This document shows positions 17,347 through 26,013 of a stretch of DNA of 64,000 bases, one piece after another. The stretch spans positions 62,001 through 126,000 of the forward strand of contig NZ_CP015080.1 in the NCBI RefSeq assembly GCF_001611275.1, read 5' to 3'. Every line of letters starts with the position of its first letter. Positions within the stretch are counted from its first letter, which is position 1. The notes under the pieces were generated by a model that saw nothing but the letters and a program-made list of their open reading frames with translations, was not told where the DNA came from and did no database searches. A program made the translations under genes and the position numbers. The DNA comes from Desulfuromonas sp. DDH964. Lineage in GTDB: Bacteria > Desulfobacterota > Desulfuromonadia > Desulfuromonadales > DDH964.

Positions 17347-18705
17347 TCAGTCGCCGCCGGTCAAGCCGAAGCAGGTTTCCATGGTTTCAAATACGGCCAG
17401 GTACTTTGCATGGACATCGCGCCGGTCGGACTCCTCCGGCAGGCCATCCCGACTCCCTCGCTCGATCATGGCGGCCTGGTGCAACAAGGCGTTTCTCTGT
17501 TCGGGATAACAGGTGAAAGGGAGAATCAGCCGGATGGTTTGCAGCAGGCGGATGCTCACCGCGGCATTGGTCCGGCCATACTGGCGAATCTGGTCGAAGG
17601 ACGCCGCCACGATCCGGTCGAAGGTGGTCGGGTAGCTGACGACCCGTACCCGGTTTGCGGCATCCTTTTTCAAAATCGGGGGGAAGATTCTTTGCGCCAG
17701 ATCGCAGAGCGCCGCCCCGAGATGGTTGATGCAGGAGATGGCGGTAAAGGGATCGTTTACCCCCGGCGACAGGGCGCGGGCGGCGATTTCCACCAATTCA
17801 TGAATGAGAAATACCAGATCCTGTTCCTGGCTGCGTTTTTGTCCGGTTATGAAGTGGCCGTTCACCGCCTTCACCAGGTCCTCCCCATCGGCGGCGGTGC
17901 CGGGCCAGACTTCGACCAGGGGCGCGCCCGCAACGATGAAATGCCCGGCCCGGTGCCCGATACGGATGACGAGGTCCCGGTCGACGGCCAGTTCGAGGAG
18001 ACCGGCATGGTCGATGGCCTGCAAATAGCCACCGGAGAGGGCTGGGAGCGATCGGACCTCCTCGTCGAAACGTGCGGGAAGCAATTCCTCCAGGGCATAG
18101 TCGATCTCCCGCGCTCCCACCGCTTCGCTGAATTTGTCGGGAAAGCGCCGTTCGATTTCGGCGCTCAGCTCGCGGCTGACGGCGGCGATGACATTGGTGA
18201 CCTGAATCGACTCGGCGACATGGTGGATGAAGTAAATCAGGACTCCCACACAGAGGATCGCCAGTAGCAAGGCGGCCAGAACCGAGAGGTGGGGGACGAA
18301 TGGGGAAGCGGGCGCGTCACTGACCGTTCGCATCACCAGCAGGCAAAACAGGTAGGTGGAGGTGACGGTCCCGAGCACCACCTGGTTGCCGCGGTCGCGC
18401 ATGAAATTCTGCAGCAGGCGCGGCCCGAACTGCTGCGAGGCGAGGGAAAGGGTAACGATGGTGATGGAAAAGACGATGCCGGTAACCGTGATCATGGAGC
18501 TGGCCACCGTCGAGAGGATGGCCCGCGCCCCGGCGGCACCGGTGAGGCTGATCCAGGAGAGATCGATCAGCCCGCTTTGTGCATTAAGCAAGTCGAGCTT
18601 GACCAGAATGAAGGCCAGGACGCCTGCCATGCCGGCCATGACCGAAGGGAGGAACCAGTAGCTAGAGCGAATTTTTTGGTAAAGGTTGACAAGTTTGGTC
18701 TTCAC
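17347..18705 (-). CDS. DUF2254 membrane protein
   Basis: The 452-residue protein has four N-terminal membrane segments (YWFLPSVMAGMAGVLAFIL; MITVTGIVFSITIVTLSLA; ~105-125; LLLAILCVGVLIYFIHHVA) and a soluble C-terminal region from about residue 170. LASQQFGPRLLQNFMRD, between segments 2 and 3, is the most conserved stretch of this family. The biochemical role is unknown. It is 15 bp from the MscS gene and probably cotranscribed. Confidence 0.85.
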   Translation of the reverse strand: MKTKLVNLYQKIRSSYWFLPSVMAGMAGVLAFILVKLDLLNAQSGLIDLSWISLTGAAGARAILSTVASSMITVTGIVFSITIVTLSLASQQFGPRLLQNFMRDRGNQVVLGTVTSTYLFCLLVMRTVSDAPASPFVPHLSVLAALLLAILCVGVLIYFIHHVAESIQVTNVIAAVSRELSAEIERRFPDKFSEAVGAREIDYALEELLPARFDEEVRSLPALSGGYLQAIDHAGLLELAVDRDLVIRIGHRAGHFIVAGAPLVEVWPGTAADGEDLVKAVNGHFITGQKRSQEQDLVFLIHELVEIAARALSPGVNDPFTAISCINHLGAALCDLAQRIFPPILKKDAANRVRVVSYPTTFDRIVAASFDQIRQYGRTNAAVSIRLLQTIRLILPFTCYPEQRNALLHQAAMIERGSRDGLPEESDRRDVHAKYLAVFETMETCFGLTGGD

Positions 18706-18752
18706 CGCTGATTCCTGTCATCGGGTTGGCGCCGTAAAAGAACGCGGTGGCA

Positions 18753-18929
18753 TCAGGCGCGGCCGCCCCGCGGCCCGATAAAAAACCAGAGGACGAGGCC
18801 GATCACCGGCAGCAGGAAGATGACCAGCACCCAGAGGGTCTTGTTGCCGGGCGAAACCGGACTCTGGAGAATTTTCACCAGGGCCCAGATATCAGCGACC
18901 AGGATGGCGATTCCCAACAATGATCCCAT
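18753..18929 (-). CDS. Small PLDc_N (phospholipase D/nuclease N-terminal-like) membrane protein
   Basis: The 58-residue protein consists of two membrane segments, LLGIAILVADIWALVKIL and LWVLVIFLLPVIGLVLWFF, ending RGGRA. This is the PLDc_N/cardiolipin-synthase N-terminal pattern occurring alone. Start chosen at 18929 because AAAGGAG lies 6-7 bp upstream; an upstream in-frame start at 18950 would include the ribosome site. Confidence 0.82.
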   Translation of the reverse strand: MGSLLGIAILVADIWALVKILQSPVSPGNKTLWVLVIFLLPVIGLVLWFFIGPRGGRA

Positions 18930-19247
18930 GAGGTACTCCTTTGGGGCCACTCAATGTGGCCACCTGCTTTGACCCCTCCGGTCAAATCCTCCGGTTGGAT
19001 CGATTGCGTTCCCATTTCCTGAAGGTGCCCGCGACGCTCTCCGGACCGGTGGTTTTTTTTCTGGGGGCTAATTGCAGCGGGTCGGCCAGATCAATGTCTC
19101 CTCTATCAAGCTTACCCAGCCGCCAGGAATAAACAACAGTGCCCCGGCCCAGGCGCCGGAACCTTTCCCCATAGGTGGTATAATGGCGGCGATGGATCCC
19201 CGCCAGGGAATTCAGAGTTGTTCAAACCGTCCAGAGAAAGGGGAGCC
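18930..19247. other. Intergenic region between divergent genes
   Basis: Two small palindromes are visible, GGCCAC-TCAAT-GTGGCC (18945-18961) and TTTGACC...GGTCAAA (18968-18986), and a TATAAT at 19179 that could serve the DUF302 gene. The last lacks a clear -35. No gene was seen. Confidence 0.5.
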
Positions 19248-19631
19248 ATGTACTACATCGTCGAGACCGCAAAATCGTTCGAGCAGGCGGCGACCGACCT
19301 CGAGGCCGCGGTGACCCGCAATGGGTTCAGCGTCCTGCACATTCATGACCTGGGGGAGAAGCTGCGCAGCAAGGGACTCGATTTCCAGGAGCAGTGCCGG
19401 ATTTTCGAGGTCTGCAATCCGCAGCAGGCGGTCAAGGTTCTGGGCGCCGACATGCGCTTGAATATGGCGCTCCCCTGCCGGATCTCGGTCTACACCGATC
19501 AGGGCAAGGCCCGGCTCGGCCTGATCCGGCCGGCGCAGATGCTCGCCGCCCTGTCGCAGGACCCGGCCCTGGCCGCCGTCGCCGCCGAGGTCGAGGCGAA
19601 GACGATCCTTATGGTCGACCAGGCGAAGTAA
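19248..19631 (+). CDS. DUF302 domain protein
   Basis: The 127-residue protein is a single DUF302 domain: SFEQAATDLEAAVTRNGFSVL at the start, a central CRIFEVCNPQQAVKVL and MALPCRISVYTD near residue 80. Structures of the family show a compact alpha/beta fold, and the function is not assigned. The ATG at 19248 follows AAAGGGGAG. Monocistronic, with a terminator 14 bp after the stop. Confidence 0.85.
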   Translation: MYYIVETAKSFEQAATDLEAAVTRNGFSVLHIHDLGEKLRSKGLDFQEQCRIFEVCNPQQAVKVLGADMRLNMALPCRISVYTDQGKARLGLIRPAQMLAALSQDPALAAVAAEVEAKTILMVDQAK

Positions 19632-19644
19632 CACGTCACTCCCG

Positions 19645-19702
19645 CCCCCAAAAGCAAATGCCCCGCACCGGTTGTCCCGGGCGGGGCGTTTGCTTTTGGG
19701 GG
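19645..19702. terminator. Bidirectional intrinsic terminator
   Basis: A stem of more than 20 bp, CCCCCAAAAGCAAATGCCCC at one arm and its near-exact complement at the other, with A and T tracts on both strands. It serves the convergent DUF302 and NhaD genes. Confidence 0.92.
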
Positions 19703-19712
19703 CCTGCTAAAC

Positions 19713-21002
19713 CTAGCCGCCGTGCAGCAGCCGGTACTGGAGAATATAGACCGCCGCCCCGGCGAGATAGCCGATCAGGGCGAGACCGCTGATCTTCTTC
19801 ACGTACCAGAAAAAGTGAATCTTCTCCATCCCCATCGCCGCCACCCCGGCCGCCGAGCCGATGATCAGGATCGAGCCGCCGGTCCCGGCGCAGTAGGCCA
19901 TGAACTCCCAGAGAAAGCTGTCCATCGGGAAGTTGGCGAGGTCGTACATTCCCATCGAAGCGGCGACCAGCGGCACGTTGTCGACGATGGAGCTGACCAG
20001 GCCGATGATGCCGACGATGAGATCCTGGCGCCCGACGGTCTGGTCGAGCCAGCCGGCGAGGTGCTCGAGGATCATGGCGTGTTCGAGGGTGGCGACCGCC
20101 AGCAGGATGCCGAAGAAGAAGAGGATCGAGGCCATGTCGATATGGGTCAGGGCATGGACCAGAGTCAGGTGCTGTTTCTCTTCCTCCTTCTTGTTGCGGT
20201 GCAGCAGCTCGCCGACCAGCCAGAGGAAACCGAGGCCGAAGGTGATCCCCATGAAGGGGGGGAGGTGGGTGGCGGCCTTGAAGACCGGCACCGCGACCAG
20301 GCAGCCGATACCGCAACAGAACATCAGGTTCCGCTCCAGCGCCGTGGTGCTGTTCCCGTTGCCGGAAGGGACGTCGGCCACCGGAACCACCGCGCGGGAG
20401 CGCAGCACCCAGGCAGTGATGGCGAGGGGGACGATGAGGTTGGCGAGGGAGGGGAGCAGCACCCCGCGCATGATCGAGAGGGTGGAGATCTGGCCGCCGA
20501 TCCAGAGCATGGTGGTGGTGACGTCGCCGATCGGCGACCAGGCGCCGCCGGCGTTGGCGGCGATGACGATGATGCCGGCGAAAAAGAGCCGGTCTTCCTG
20601 GCGCTGCAGCAGCTTGCGCATCAGCGAGACCATGACGATGGTGGTGGTGAGGTTGTCAAGGGTGGCGCTGAGGAAGAAGGTGACGAAGCCGGTCAGCCAG
20701 AGGAGCGAGCTGAGCCTTGTGGTCTTGATGCGCGAGGTGATGACCTCGAAGCCGTTATGGGCATCGACCACCTCGACGATCGTCATCGCCCCGAGCAGAA
20801 AGAAGATGATCTGGGCGGTGCTGGCCAGCGACTCGGAGAGCCTGCTGCCGACATGGGCGTGGTCGCCGGTCAGCAGCGAGTAGACGGTCCAGAGCAGCCC
20901 GGCGGCGAGCAGGGCGCTGGCGGTCTTGTTGATCCTTAAGGGGTGTTCCAGGGCGATAGCGGTATAGGCGAGCAGGAAGATGACGATGAGCAGGATGGTC
21001 AT
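19713..21002 (-). CDS. nhaD: NhaD-type sodium/proton antiporter
   Basis: The 429-residue inner-membrane carrier of the ion-transporter superfamily has about 11-12 hydrophobic segments. Landmarks are FFLSATLDNLTTTIVMVSL and AANAGGAWSPIGDVTTTMLW in the first half and SSIVDNVPLVAASMGMYD with CAGTGGSILIIGSAAGVAAM in the second, the paired DN/D-x-T pattern of NhaD. It exchanges Na+ or Li+ for protons. An ArsB-like arsenite carrier is the alternative within the superfamily, but these motifs fit NhaD better. Confidence 0.85.
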   Translation of the reverse strand: MTILLIVIFLLAYTAIALEHPLRINKTASALLAAGLLWTVYSLLTGDHAHVGSRLSESLASTAQIIFFLLGAMTIVEVVDAHNGFEVITSRIKTTRLSSLLWLTGFVTFFLSATLDNLTTTIVMVSLMRKLLQRQEDRLFFAGIIVIAANAGGAWSPIGDVTTTMLWIGGQISTLSIMRGVLLPSLANLIVPLAITAWVLRSRAVVPVADVPSGNGNSTTALERNLMFCCGIGCLVAVPVFKAATHLPPFMGITFGLGFLWLVGELLHRNKKEEEKQHLTLVHALTHIDMASILFFFGILLAVATLEHAMILEHLAGWLDQTVGRQDLIVGIIGLVSSIVDNVPLVAASMGMYDLANFPMDSFLWEFMAYCAGTGGSILIIGSAAGVAAMGMEKIHFFWYVKKISGLALIGYLAGAAVYILQYRLLHGG

Positions 21003-21098
21003 GGGCGACGTCCTCGAGCGGGAACCGGTTCTGGGCAGAACCGCAAGAAAAGAGCCGCTCGAACTTCACACCTTTGCGCAGATTTTGTCAATAGGTTC

Positions 21099-21911
21099 CT
21101 AGCCGATGCTCCCCAGACTCGCCAGGGCGATCACCCCTTCCCGGGCCGGCGGCATTGCGCCCCAGGACATCAGCTCGTTGTTGCCGGAAAGGACAAAGCC
21201 GGCGCTGCGCAGCAGCGGGCCCATGCCGCTCGAGCGCAGCAGATCGATGACCAGCGGCCGCTCGGCGGGGGTGCGCTCCAGCGCCTGCAGCAGGAGCAGC
21301 CGGTTCTCCCGCGGACAGCGGCCCGGGGAGAGCCAGGGGCCGAGCTGCCAGGCATTCGGATCGGGTTGCAGCAGGGCGAGGCTCTCCCCCTGCTGCAGGA
21401 TCATTGCCGGCATCGCCAGGGCGGTGATCAAGGGCGAGCGGTCTTCTCCCCAGCAGCGCCAATCGAGGGCGATCAGCTTCTCCAGCAGCTCCGGTGGCGT
21501 CGGCAGACCACCGCCCAGCCCCTGCCCCGGCCCCTGCCAACGCTCGACGCGGTCGCAAGGGAGAAAGCCGCGCCGCTGGTAGAGGGGGAGGCCGGCGCCG
21601 GAGGCGGTCAGCCAGATCCGCTTCACCCGGGCCAGGTTCAGGCGCTCGACCGCGAAGTCAAAGAGGGCGGCGCCAAAACCGCGCCCGCGGCTCTCCGGGG
21701 CGACCAGCAGGTTGCCGATCCAGCCGCTCTCTTGGTAGGCAACGGCAGAGACGAAGCCGAGGGGGCGGCCGGCGAGGCGCAGGACGAAAAAGTGGGGCCA
21801 CCACTGGTCCTGGAAGAGCTGTTCCTCGCGCAGCGGCACGCGCCAGTTCTCGGCGGCGGCCCAGGCGCGAAAACAGGGCCACTCGCAGACAGTCGGTGTC
21901 GCGAACTCCAT
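21099..21911 (-). CDS. GNAT-family N-acetyltransferase
   Basis: The 270-residue protein has a GNAT core at residues ~40-130 with the acetyl-CoA loop APESRGRGFGAALFDF, and a second ~120-residue domain (LVIDLLRSSGMGPLLRSAGF) seen in GNATs fused to an Acetyltransf_18-type domain. The acceptor is unknown. It starts 9 bp after the nifV stop, so it is expressed with nifV; whether it belongs to nitrogen metabolism is open. Confidence 0.82.
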   Translation of the reverse strand: MEFATPTVCEWPCFRAWAAAENWRVPLREEQLFQDQWWPHFFVLRLAGRPLGFVSAVAYQESGWIGNLLVAPESRGRGFGAALFDFAVERLNLARVKRIWLTASGAGLPLYQRRGFLPCDRVERWQGPGQGLGGGLPTPPELLEKLIALDWRCWGEDRSPLITALAMPAMILQQGESLALLQPDPNAWQLGPWLSPGRCPRENRLLLLQALERTPAERPLVIDLLRSSGMGPLLRSAGFVLSGNNELMSWGAMPPAREGVIALASLGSIG

Positions 21912-21920
21912 GTCGCGTCC

Positions 21921-23048
21921 TCAGGCCGCCCGGCAGAGGTGGCGCAGATCGGCGTCGCTCAAGGGGCGTTTCTGGCGTTCGGAGAGGCGGCGCACCCGGC
22001 TAAGCAGGCTCTCGAGGTTGTGGTCGGCGGCGTTGATGCCGAGGAGCGCCAGGCGCTCGCTGAGGCCGTGCCGACCCGAATGCTTGCCGAGGATGAGGCT
22101 GCGCTCGAGGCCGACTTCGGCCGGGTTGTAGCCTTCGTAGTTGAGGGGATTTTTCAGGACGCCGTCGGCATGCATCCCCGATTCGTGGTGAAAGACCTTC
22201 TCGCCGACCACCGCCTTCCAGTCCGGCACCGGCCGGCTGCTCGCCTGGCCGACGTAGCGGGAGAGCTCGACGAAGCCGCGGGTGTCGATCCCCGGGTCGA
22301 TGCCGCAGGCATGCTTGAGGGCCATCACCACCTCTTCGAGGGCGGCGTTGCCGGCGCGCTCGCCGAGGCCGTTGACGGTTGTGTTGACGAAGCGGGCGCC
22401 GGCGCGCAGGCCGGCGATGGCGTTGGCGGTCGCCATGCCGAGGTCGTTGTGGGTGTGAACCTCGAGATCGAGACGGGTACGGTCGGCGAGGAAGCGGACC
22501 TTGTCAAAGGTGGCGAAGGGGTCGAGGATGCCGAGGGTATCGCAGAAGCGGAAGCGGTCGGCCCCTTCGGCTTCGGCGATGGCGAGCAACTCGACCAGGA
22601 AGTCGAGGTCGGCGCGGCTCGCGTCTTCACCGCCGACCGAAACGTAGAGGCCATGCCCCTTGGCAAAGCCGAGCGCTACCTTGAGCTGCTCCTTGACCCA
22701 GTCGCGGCTCTTGCCGAGCTTGTGCTCGATATGGATGTCGGAGACCGAGAGGGAGATGTCGACCGCCTCGACCCCCGTCGCCAGCGAGACCTCGATGTCG
22801 GCTATCACCGCCCGGTTCCAGGTGATCAGCCGGGCGGAGAGGCCCATCTCGACCAGGGCGCGGATCGATGCCTGCTCCTCCCGCCCCATCGCCGGGATGC
22901 CGCACTCGAGCTCGCCGACGCCGATGGCGTCGAGGCGGCGGGCGATCTCTTTCTTTTCGGTCAGGGTGAAGGCGACGCCGGCGGTCTGTTCGCCGTCGCG
23001 CAGGGTGGTGTCGTCGATGATGATCGGCCGGTTCAGGGCTGCGTTCAT
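21921..23048 (-). CDS. nifV: Homocitrate synthase
   Basis: The 375-residue enzyme condenses acetyl-CoA and 2-oxoglutarate to homocitrate, the organic ligand of FeMo-co. The DRE-TIM signature IDDTTLRDGEQTAG is at the N terminus, the metal site in LEVHTHNDLGMATANA (~residues 196-211), and the G-x-GERAGNAALEEVVMAL motif follows. Start at ATG 23048 with GGGAGG 7 bp upstream. A sigma-54 promoter and a hairpin leader precede it. The nif context separates it from isopropylmalate synthase. Confidence 0.94.
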   Translation of the reverse strand: MNAALNRPIIIDDTTLRDGEQTAGVAFTLTEKKEIARRLDAIGVGELECGIPAMGREEQASIRALVEMGLSARLITWNRAVIADIEVSLATGVEAVDISLSVSDIHIEHKLGKSRDWVKEQLKVALGFAKGHGLYVSVGGEDASRADLDFLVELLAIAEAEGADRFRFCDTLGILDPFATFDKVRFLADRTRLDLEVHTHNDLGMATANAIAGLRAGARFVNTTVNGLGERAGNAALEEVVMALKHACGIDPGIDTRGFVELSRYVGQASSRPVPDWKAVVGEKVFHHESGMHADGVLKNPLNYEGYNPAEVGLERSLILGKHSGRHGLSERLALLGINAADHNLESLLSRVRRLSERQKRPLSDADLRHLCRAA

Positions 23049-23062
23049 GGTCAACCTCCCAG

Positions 23063-23139
23063 CGAAAAACGAAAAGCCCCGGAACCTGTTTCAGGTTCCG
23101 GGGCGACTTTGCCTGTTGGGGTGCCGGCGACGCTGTCGG
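23063..23139 (-). promoter_or_regulatory. nifV leader: ANTAR-type two-hairpin element overlapping a terminator
   Basis: In transcript order: hairpin P1 (23139-23124) has the six-base loop AGCGUC; P2 (23113-23102) is GGC-AAAGUC-GCC. The right half of P2 starts the terminator GCCCCGGAACCTG/CAGGTTCCGGGGC (23104-23076) with U-rich run-off. P2 and the terminator exclude each other. Loops with A at 1 and G at 4 are the recognition pattern of ANTAR antiterminators. Confidence 0.68.
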
Positions 23140-23167
23140 CGGATAATTTTGCTTCCTCCTCCTTATC

Positions 23168-23183
23168 AGCACAAGCCGTGCCA
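23168..23183 (-). promoter_or_regulatory. Sigma-54 promoter of nifV
   Basis: TGGCAC-GGCTT-GTGCT on the minus strand has GG and GC at the required spacing and one mismatch to TGGCAC-N5-TTGCW. Expected transcript start about 23156, just before hairpin P1. Confidence 0.8.
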
Positions 23184-23267
23184 AGGGAAAAGCCCGAAAA
23201 TCGGGGCGCTGGCCCCCGTTTCGCACCACTCTTGCCGCAAATCGCGGCAGCAGTGACCAATTCCCGG

Positions 23268-23936
23268 TCAGCGGCCGGTGAGGTCGATAAAGTTGCGCAG
23301 CAGGCGCCGGGCGCTCGTCGCCAATTCCGCTTCGCGGCGGCGGAAGCTCTCCGCCACCTCGGCAGCGGCCCCGGTCTGCTGGCACCAGGCGGCGACCACT
23401 TCGCCGTTGACCTCGGGATGGAACTGCACCCCCCAGGCGTTGCCGTGGCGGATCGCCTGGCCGGCGCAGTCCACAGAAGTGGCGAGGTGGTTCGCCCCGG
23501 AGGGGACGGAGAAGGAGTCGTTGTGCCATTGGAAGACCGGCAGCTCCTCGGGGAGCCCGGCGAAGAGGGGGTCGCGGCGGCCAGCGGCGGTCAGGGTGGC
23601 GGTGCGGACGCCGTGCTCGCCGTCGGTGGCGGGGCGCACCTCCCCGCCGAGCACCGCGGCGAGGAGCTGGCCGCCGAGGCAGACGCCGAGCTGGGGAACC
23701 TCCCGGGCCAGCAAGTCGGCCATGAACGCGCGCACCGTGCCGAGAAAGGGGAAGCGTTCCTGGTCCTGTACCCCCATGTAGCCGCCGAGGACGATCACCC
23801 CGGCGAGGGGGGCGAGGTCGGGGAGGGGATCGTCGCGGTCGGGGCGCCAGGTGGCGTGGGGGACCTTCCACTGATCGAGCCAGGTGGCGAAGTTGGCGGC
23901 GGGGACGCGGTCGTGGTTCTGAACAAAGAGGATCAT
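23268..23936 (-). CDS. Class I glutamine amidotransferase
   Basis: The 222-residue protein has the triad-type glutaminase pattern: oxyanion region VIVLGGYMGVQD, nucleophile cysteine in GVCLGGQLLA (~residue 86) and histidine in VQFHPEV (~residue 170). It resembles GMP-synthase-like stand-alone amidotransferases that pass ammonia or hydrolyse small gamma-glutamyl compounds; the acceptor is unknown. It lies 18 bp behind modC and before the nifV promoter, so it probably belongs to the mod operon. Confidence 0.82.
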   Translation of the reverse strand: MILFVQNHDRVPAANFATWLDQWKVPHATWRPDRDDPLPDLAPLAGVIVLGGYMGVQDQERFPFLGTVRAFMADLLAREVPQLGVCLGGQLLAAVLGGEVRPATDGEHGVRTATLTAAGRRDPLFAGLPEELPVFQWHNDSFSVPSGANHLATSVDCAGQAIRHGNAWGVQFHPEVNGEVVAAWCQQTGAAAEVAESFRRREAELATSARRLLRNFIDLTGR

Positions 23937-23954
23937 GGCAGGCTCCGGAGGAGG

Positions 23955-25010
23955 TCAGTAGAGGCGCCGGAAGGCCGAGGCCTTGATCACGGCGATGATT
24001 TCGTTCCCCGGCTCGAGACCGAGATCCCGCACCGCTTCGGCGACCACCTGCGAGACCAGGGTCTGGCCGCCGCAGTCGAGTTCCACCCCGGTGCGCGCCC
24101 CGGCGGTAAAGATCGACTTGACCCGGCAGGCGAGCAGGTTGCGGGCGCTGGTCGCCTCCGGGTGGCGCTTGAAGAGGGTGATGTCCTTGGAGGAGAGTTC
24201 GAACATCCCTTGCGGCTCGGTGCCGCCGGCCGCCAGCATCAGCTCGCGATCACCCCAGTTGTAACTGTAGAGGCCGTCGTGCTGGCGCGGAGTCTTCAGT
24301 TCGAGGAGGTTGATGTAGCCGACCGGGCTGCTCCCCATGCGGCGCCGGGCGAGCTCCTCGGCGGAACTGCGTGCGACCAGGCGGCCGCCGGCGAACTCGA
24401 GCACCTGCTCGGTCATCAGCCGCATCTCGTTGAGGGAGTGGCTGATGAAGAGAAGGGGAATGGCGAACTCGCTGAAGACTTTCCTCAGGTAAGGGATGAT
24501 CTGGTACTTGAGCCCCGCGTCGAGGCCGGTGAGGGGCTCGTCGAGGAGGATCAGCCGCGGGCAGGAGAGGACGGTGCGCGCCAGCGCCACGCGCTGGCGT
24601 TCGCCGCCGGAAAGGGTGCCGGTGTCGCGGTCGAGCAGGGGGGCGAGGCCGAGGACCTCGATCAGGTTTTTCGGGTCGATGCGGCGTTCCGCGCGCGGAA
24701 TGCGCTTGTAGCCGTAGAGGAGATTGCTCTTCACGCCGAGATGGGGGAAGAGGTGGGCGTGCTGGAAGACGACGCCGATGCGGCGTTTCTCGGGGGGGCG
24801 GTTGATGCGGGCGCCGCTGTCGAAGAGGGTCTCGCCATCAAGCCGGATCGAGCCCTGATCCGGTCGCTGCAGGCCGGCGATCAGGTGCATCAGGGTCGAC
24901 TTGCCGCTCCCGGAGGGGCCGAAGAGGCCGATGCGGCGCCCCTCCACCGAAAAGGCGGTCGCCAGGGAGAAGTCACCGAGGCGCTTTTGAAGGGCCAAAT
25001 CGAGGATCAT
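23955..25010 (-). CDS. modC: Molybdate ABC transporter ATP-binding protein
   Basis: The 351-residue ATPase has Walker A GPSGSGKSTLMH (~32-43), signature TLSGGERQRVALAR, Walker B LILLDEPLTGLD and the switch histidine in LLFISHSLNEM. The C-terminal ~70 residues (SARNLLACRVKSIFTAGART) form the TOBE/Mop-like molybdate-binding domain that regulates ModC proteins. Its start overlaps the modB stop by 4 bp. It powers molybdate import for nitrogenase cofactor synthesis. Confidence 0.94.
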   Translation of the reverse strand: MILDLALQKRLGDFSLATAFSVEGRRIGLFGPSGSGKSTLMHLIAGLQRPDQGSIRLDGETLFDSGARINRPPEKRRIGVVFQHAHLFPHLGVKSNLLYGYKRIPRAERRIDPKNLIEVLGLAPLLDRDTGTLSGGERQRVALARTVLSCPRLILLDEPLTGLDAGLKYQIIPYLRKVFSEFAIPLLFISHSLNEMRLMTEQVLEFAGGRLVARSSAEELARRRMGSSPVGYINLLELKTPRQHDGLYSYNWGDRELMLAAGGTEPQGMFELSSKDITLFKRHPEATSARNLLACRVKSIFTAGARTGVELDCGGQTLVSQVVAEAVRDLGLEPGNEIIAVIKASAFRRLY

Positions 25011-25696
25011 CGCCGGCTCCTGGGGCGAAAGCGCTGCACCAGCCCCTCGTTGCAGAGGAGAACCGCCAGCGCCAGCACTACCGAGACCAGGCAGAGACCG
25101 AGGGCCATGCGGTCGCCGCCGGGGGTGGCGGTGTAGTCGTAGATGGCGAGCGGGATGGTCTGGGTCACGCCGGGAATGTTGCCGGCGATGACGATGGTGG
25201 CGCCGAACTCACCGAGGCTGCGGGCGAACATCAGCGTCGCGCCGGCGAGGATCGCCCGCCCGGCGAGAGGGAGGATCACCGAAAAGAGGGTGTCGTACCA
25301 GTGGGCGCCGAGGGTGCGTGAGGCCTGGATCAGGTGCAGGTCGATATCTTCCATGCCGATGCGGATCGAGCGTACCAGCAGTGGAAAGCCGACCACCATC
25401 GAGGCGATCACCGCCGCCTTCCAGGTGAAGATGATCTGGATGCCGAGTCCCGCCAGCAGTCCGCCGAGCCACCCTTTGCTGCCGAGCAGCAGCAGCAGCA
25501 GGTAGCCGACCACCACCGGCGGCAGCACCAGCGGCAGGTTGACGAGGCCGTCGAAGAGGGCCTTTCCCGGCAGCCGGGAGAAGACCAGCAGGTAGGCGGC
25601 GGTGATGCCGAAAGGGAGCGAGAGGAGGGTGGCAGTGACCGCCACCTGCGCCGAGAGGGTGATCGCCTGCCAGTCGGTCGGGGAGAATTCGAGCAT
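25007..25696 (-). CDS. modB: Molybdate ABC transporter permease
   Basis: The 229-residue protein has about five to six membrane segments and the EAA-type coupling loop (ASRTLGAHWYDTLFSVILPL). Start: ATG 25696, which has GAAGGA 6 bp upstream; an earlier TTG in frame adds ten unlikely residues. The gene overlaps modC. The Mop gene lies 104 bp upstream, so molybdate uptake and storage are linked. Confidence 0.92.
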   Translation of the reverse strand: MLEFSPTDWQAITLSAQVAVTATLLSLPFGITAAYLLVFSRLPGKALFDGLVNLPLVLPPVVVGYLLLLLLGSKGWLGGLLAGLGIQIIFTWKAAVIASMVVGFPLLVRSIRIGMEDIDLHLIQASRTLGAHWYDTLFSVILPLAGRAILAGATLMFARSLGEFGATIVIAGNIPGVTQTIPLAIYDYTATPGGDRMALGLCLVSVVLALAVLLCNEGLVQRFRPRSRR

Positions 25697-25800
25697 CCAG
25701 GTTCCTTCGGCCGGAAACTTTCCCAAGGGTATTTTCCCGGCGTCGGCTCGCCCGGCCCCTTCGCGGAGGCCGGGCGGGCGTCCTTTGTTTGCGTTACGGG

Positions 25801-26013
25801 CTAATGATCGACGCCGAGCATCACATTGGATGCCTTGATAATGGCGTAGGCACTCTTTCCTTCGGCGAGCCCCAGGGAAGCCACCGCCTCCTTGGTGACG
25901 ATGGAGGTGACCTGATCCCCGCCGGGGAGGGTAATGACTACCTCTGCATTGACTGCGCCAAGGGTGATTTTGCTGACGGTTCCTTTAAGTGTATTGCGGG
26001 CACTGAGTTTCAT
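25801..26013 (-). CDS. Molbindin (single Mop domain, molybdate-binding protein)
   Basis: The 70-residue protein is one Mop domain: MKLSARNTLKGTVSKITLG, then EVVITLPGGDQVTSIVT and SAYAIIKASNVMLG. Molbindins form hexameric rings that store molybdate or tungstate in the cytoplasm. The reading frame is complete with AGAGAGG upstream. Located between the interrupted porin and modB. Confidence 0.93.
   Translation of the reverse strand: MKLSARNTLKGTVSKITLGAVNAEVVITLPGGDQVTSIVTKEAVASLGLAEGKSAYAIIKASNVMLGVDH

Noticed and set aside
20943..25136. A plus-strand open frame of almost 1,400 codons opposite nifV and modC.
   Set aside because: It is the antisense shadow of GC-rich genes: low-complexity Gly/Ala/Glu/Asp composition, no domain, and it spans five well-supported minus-strand genes.
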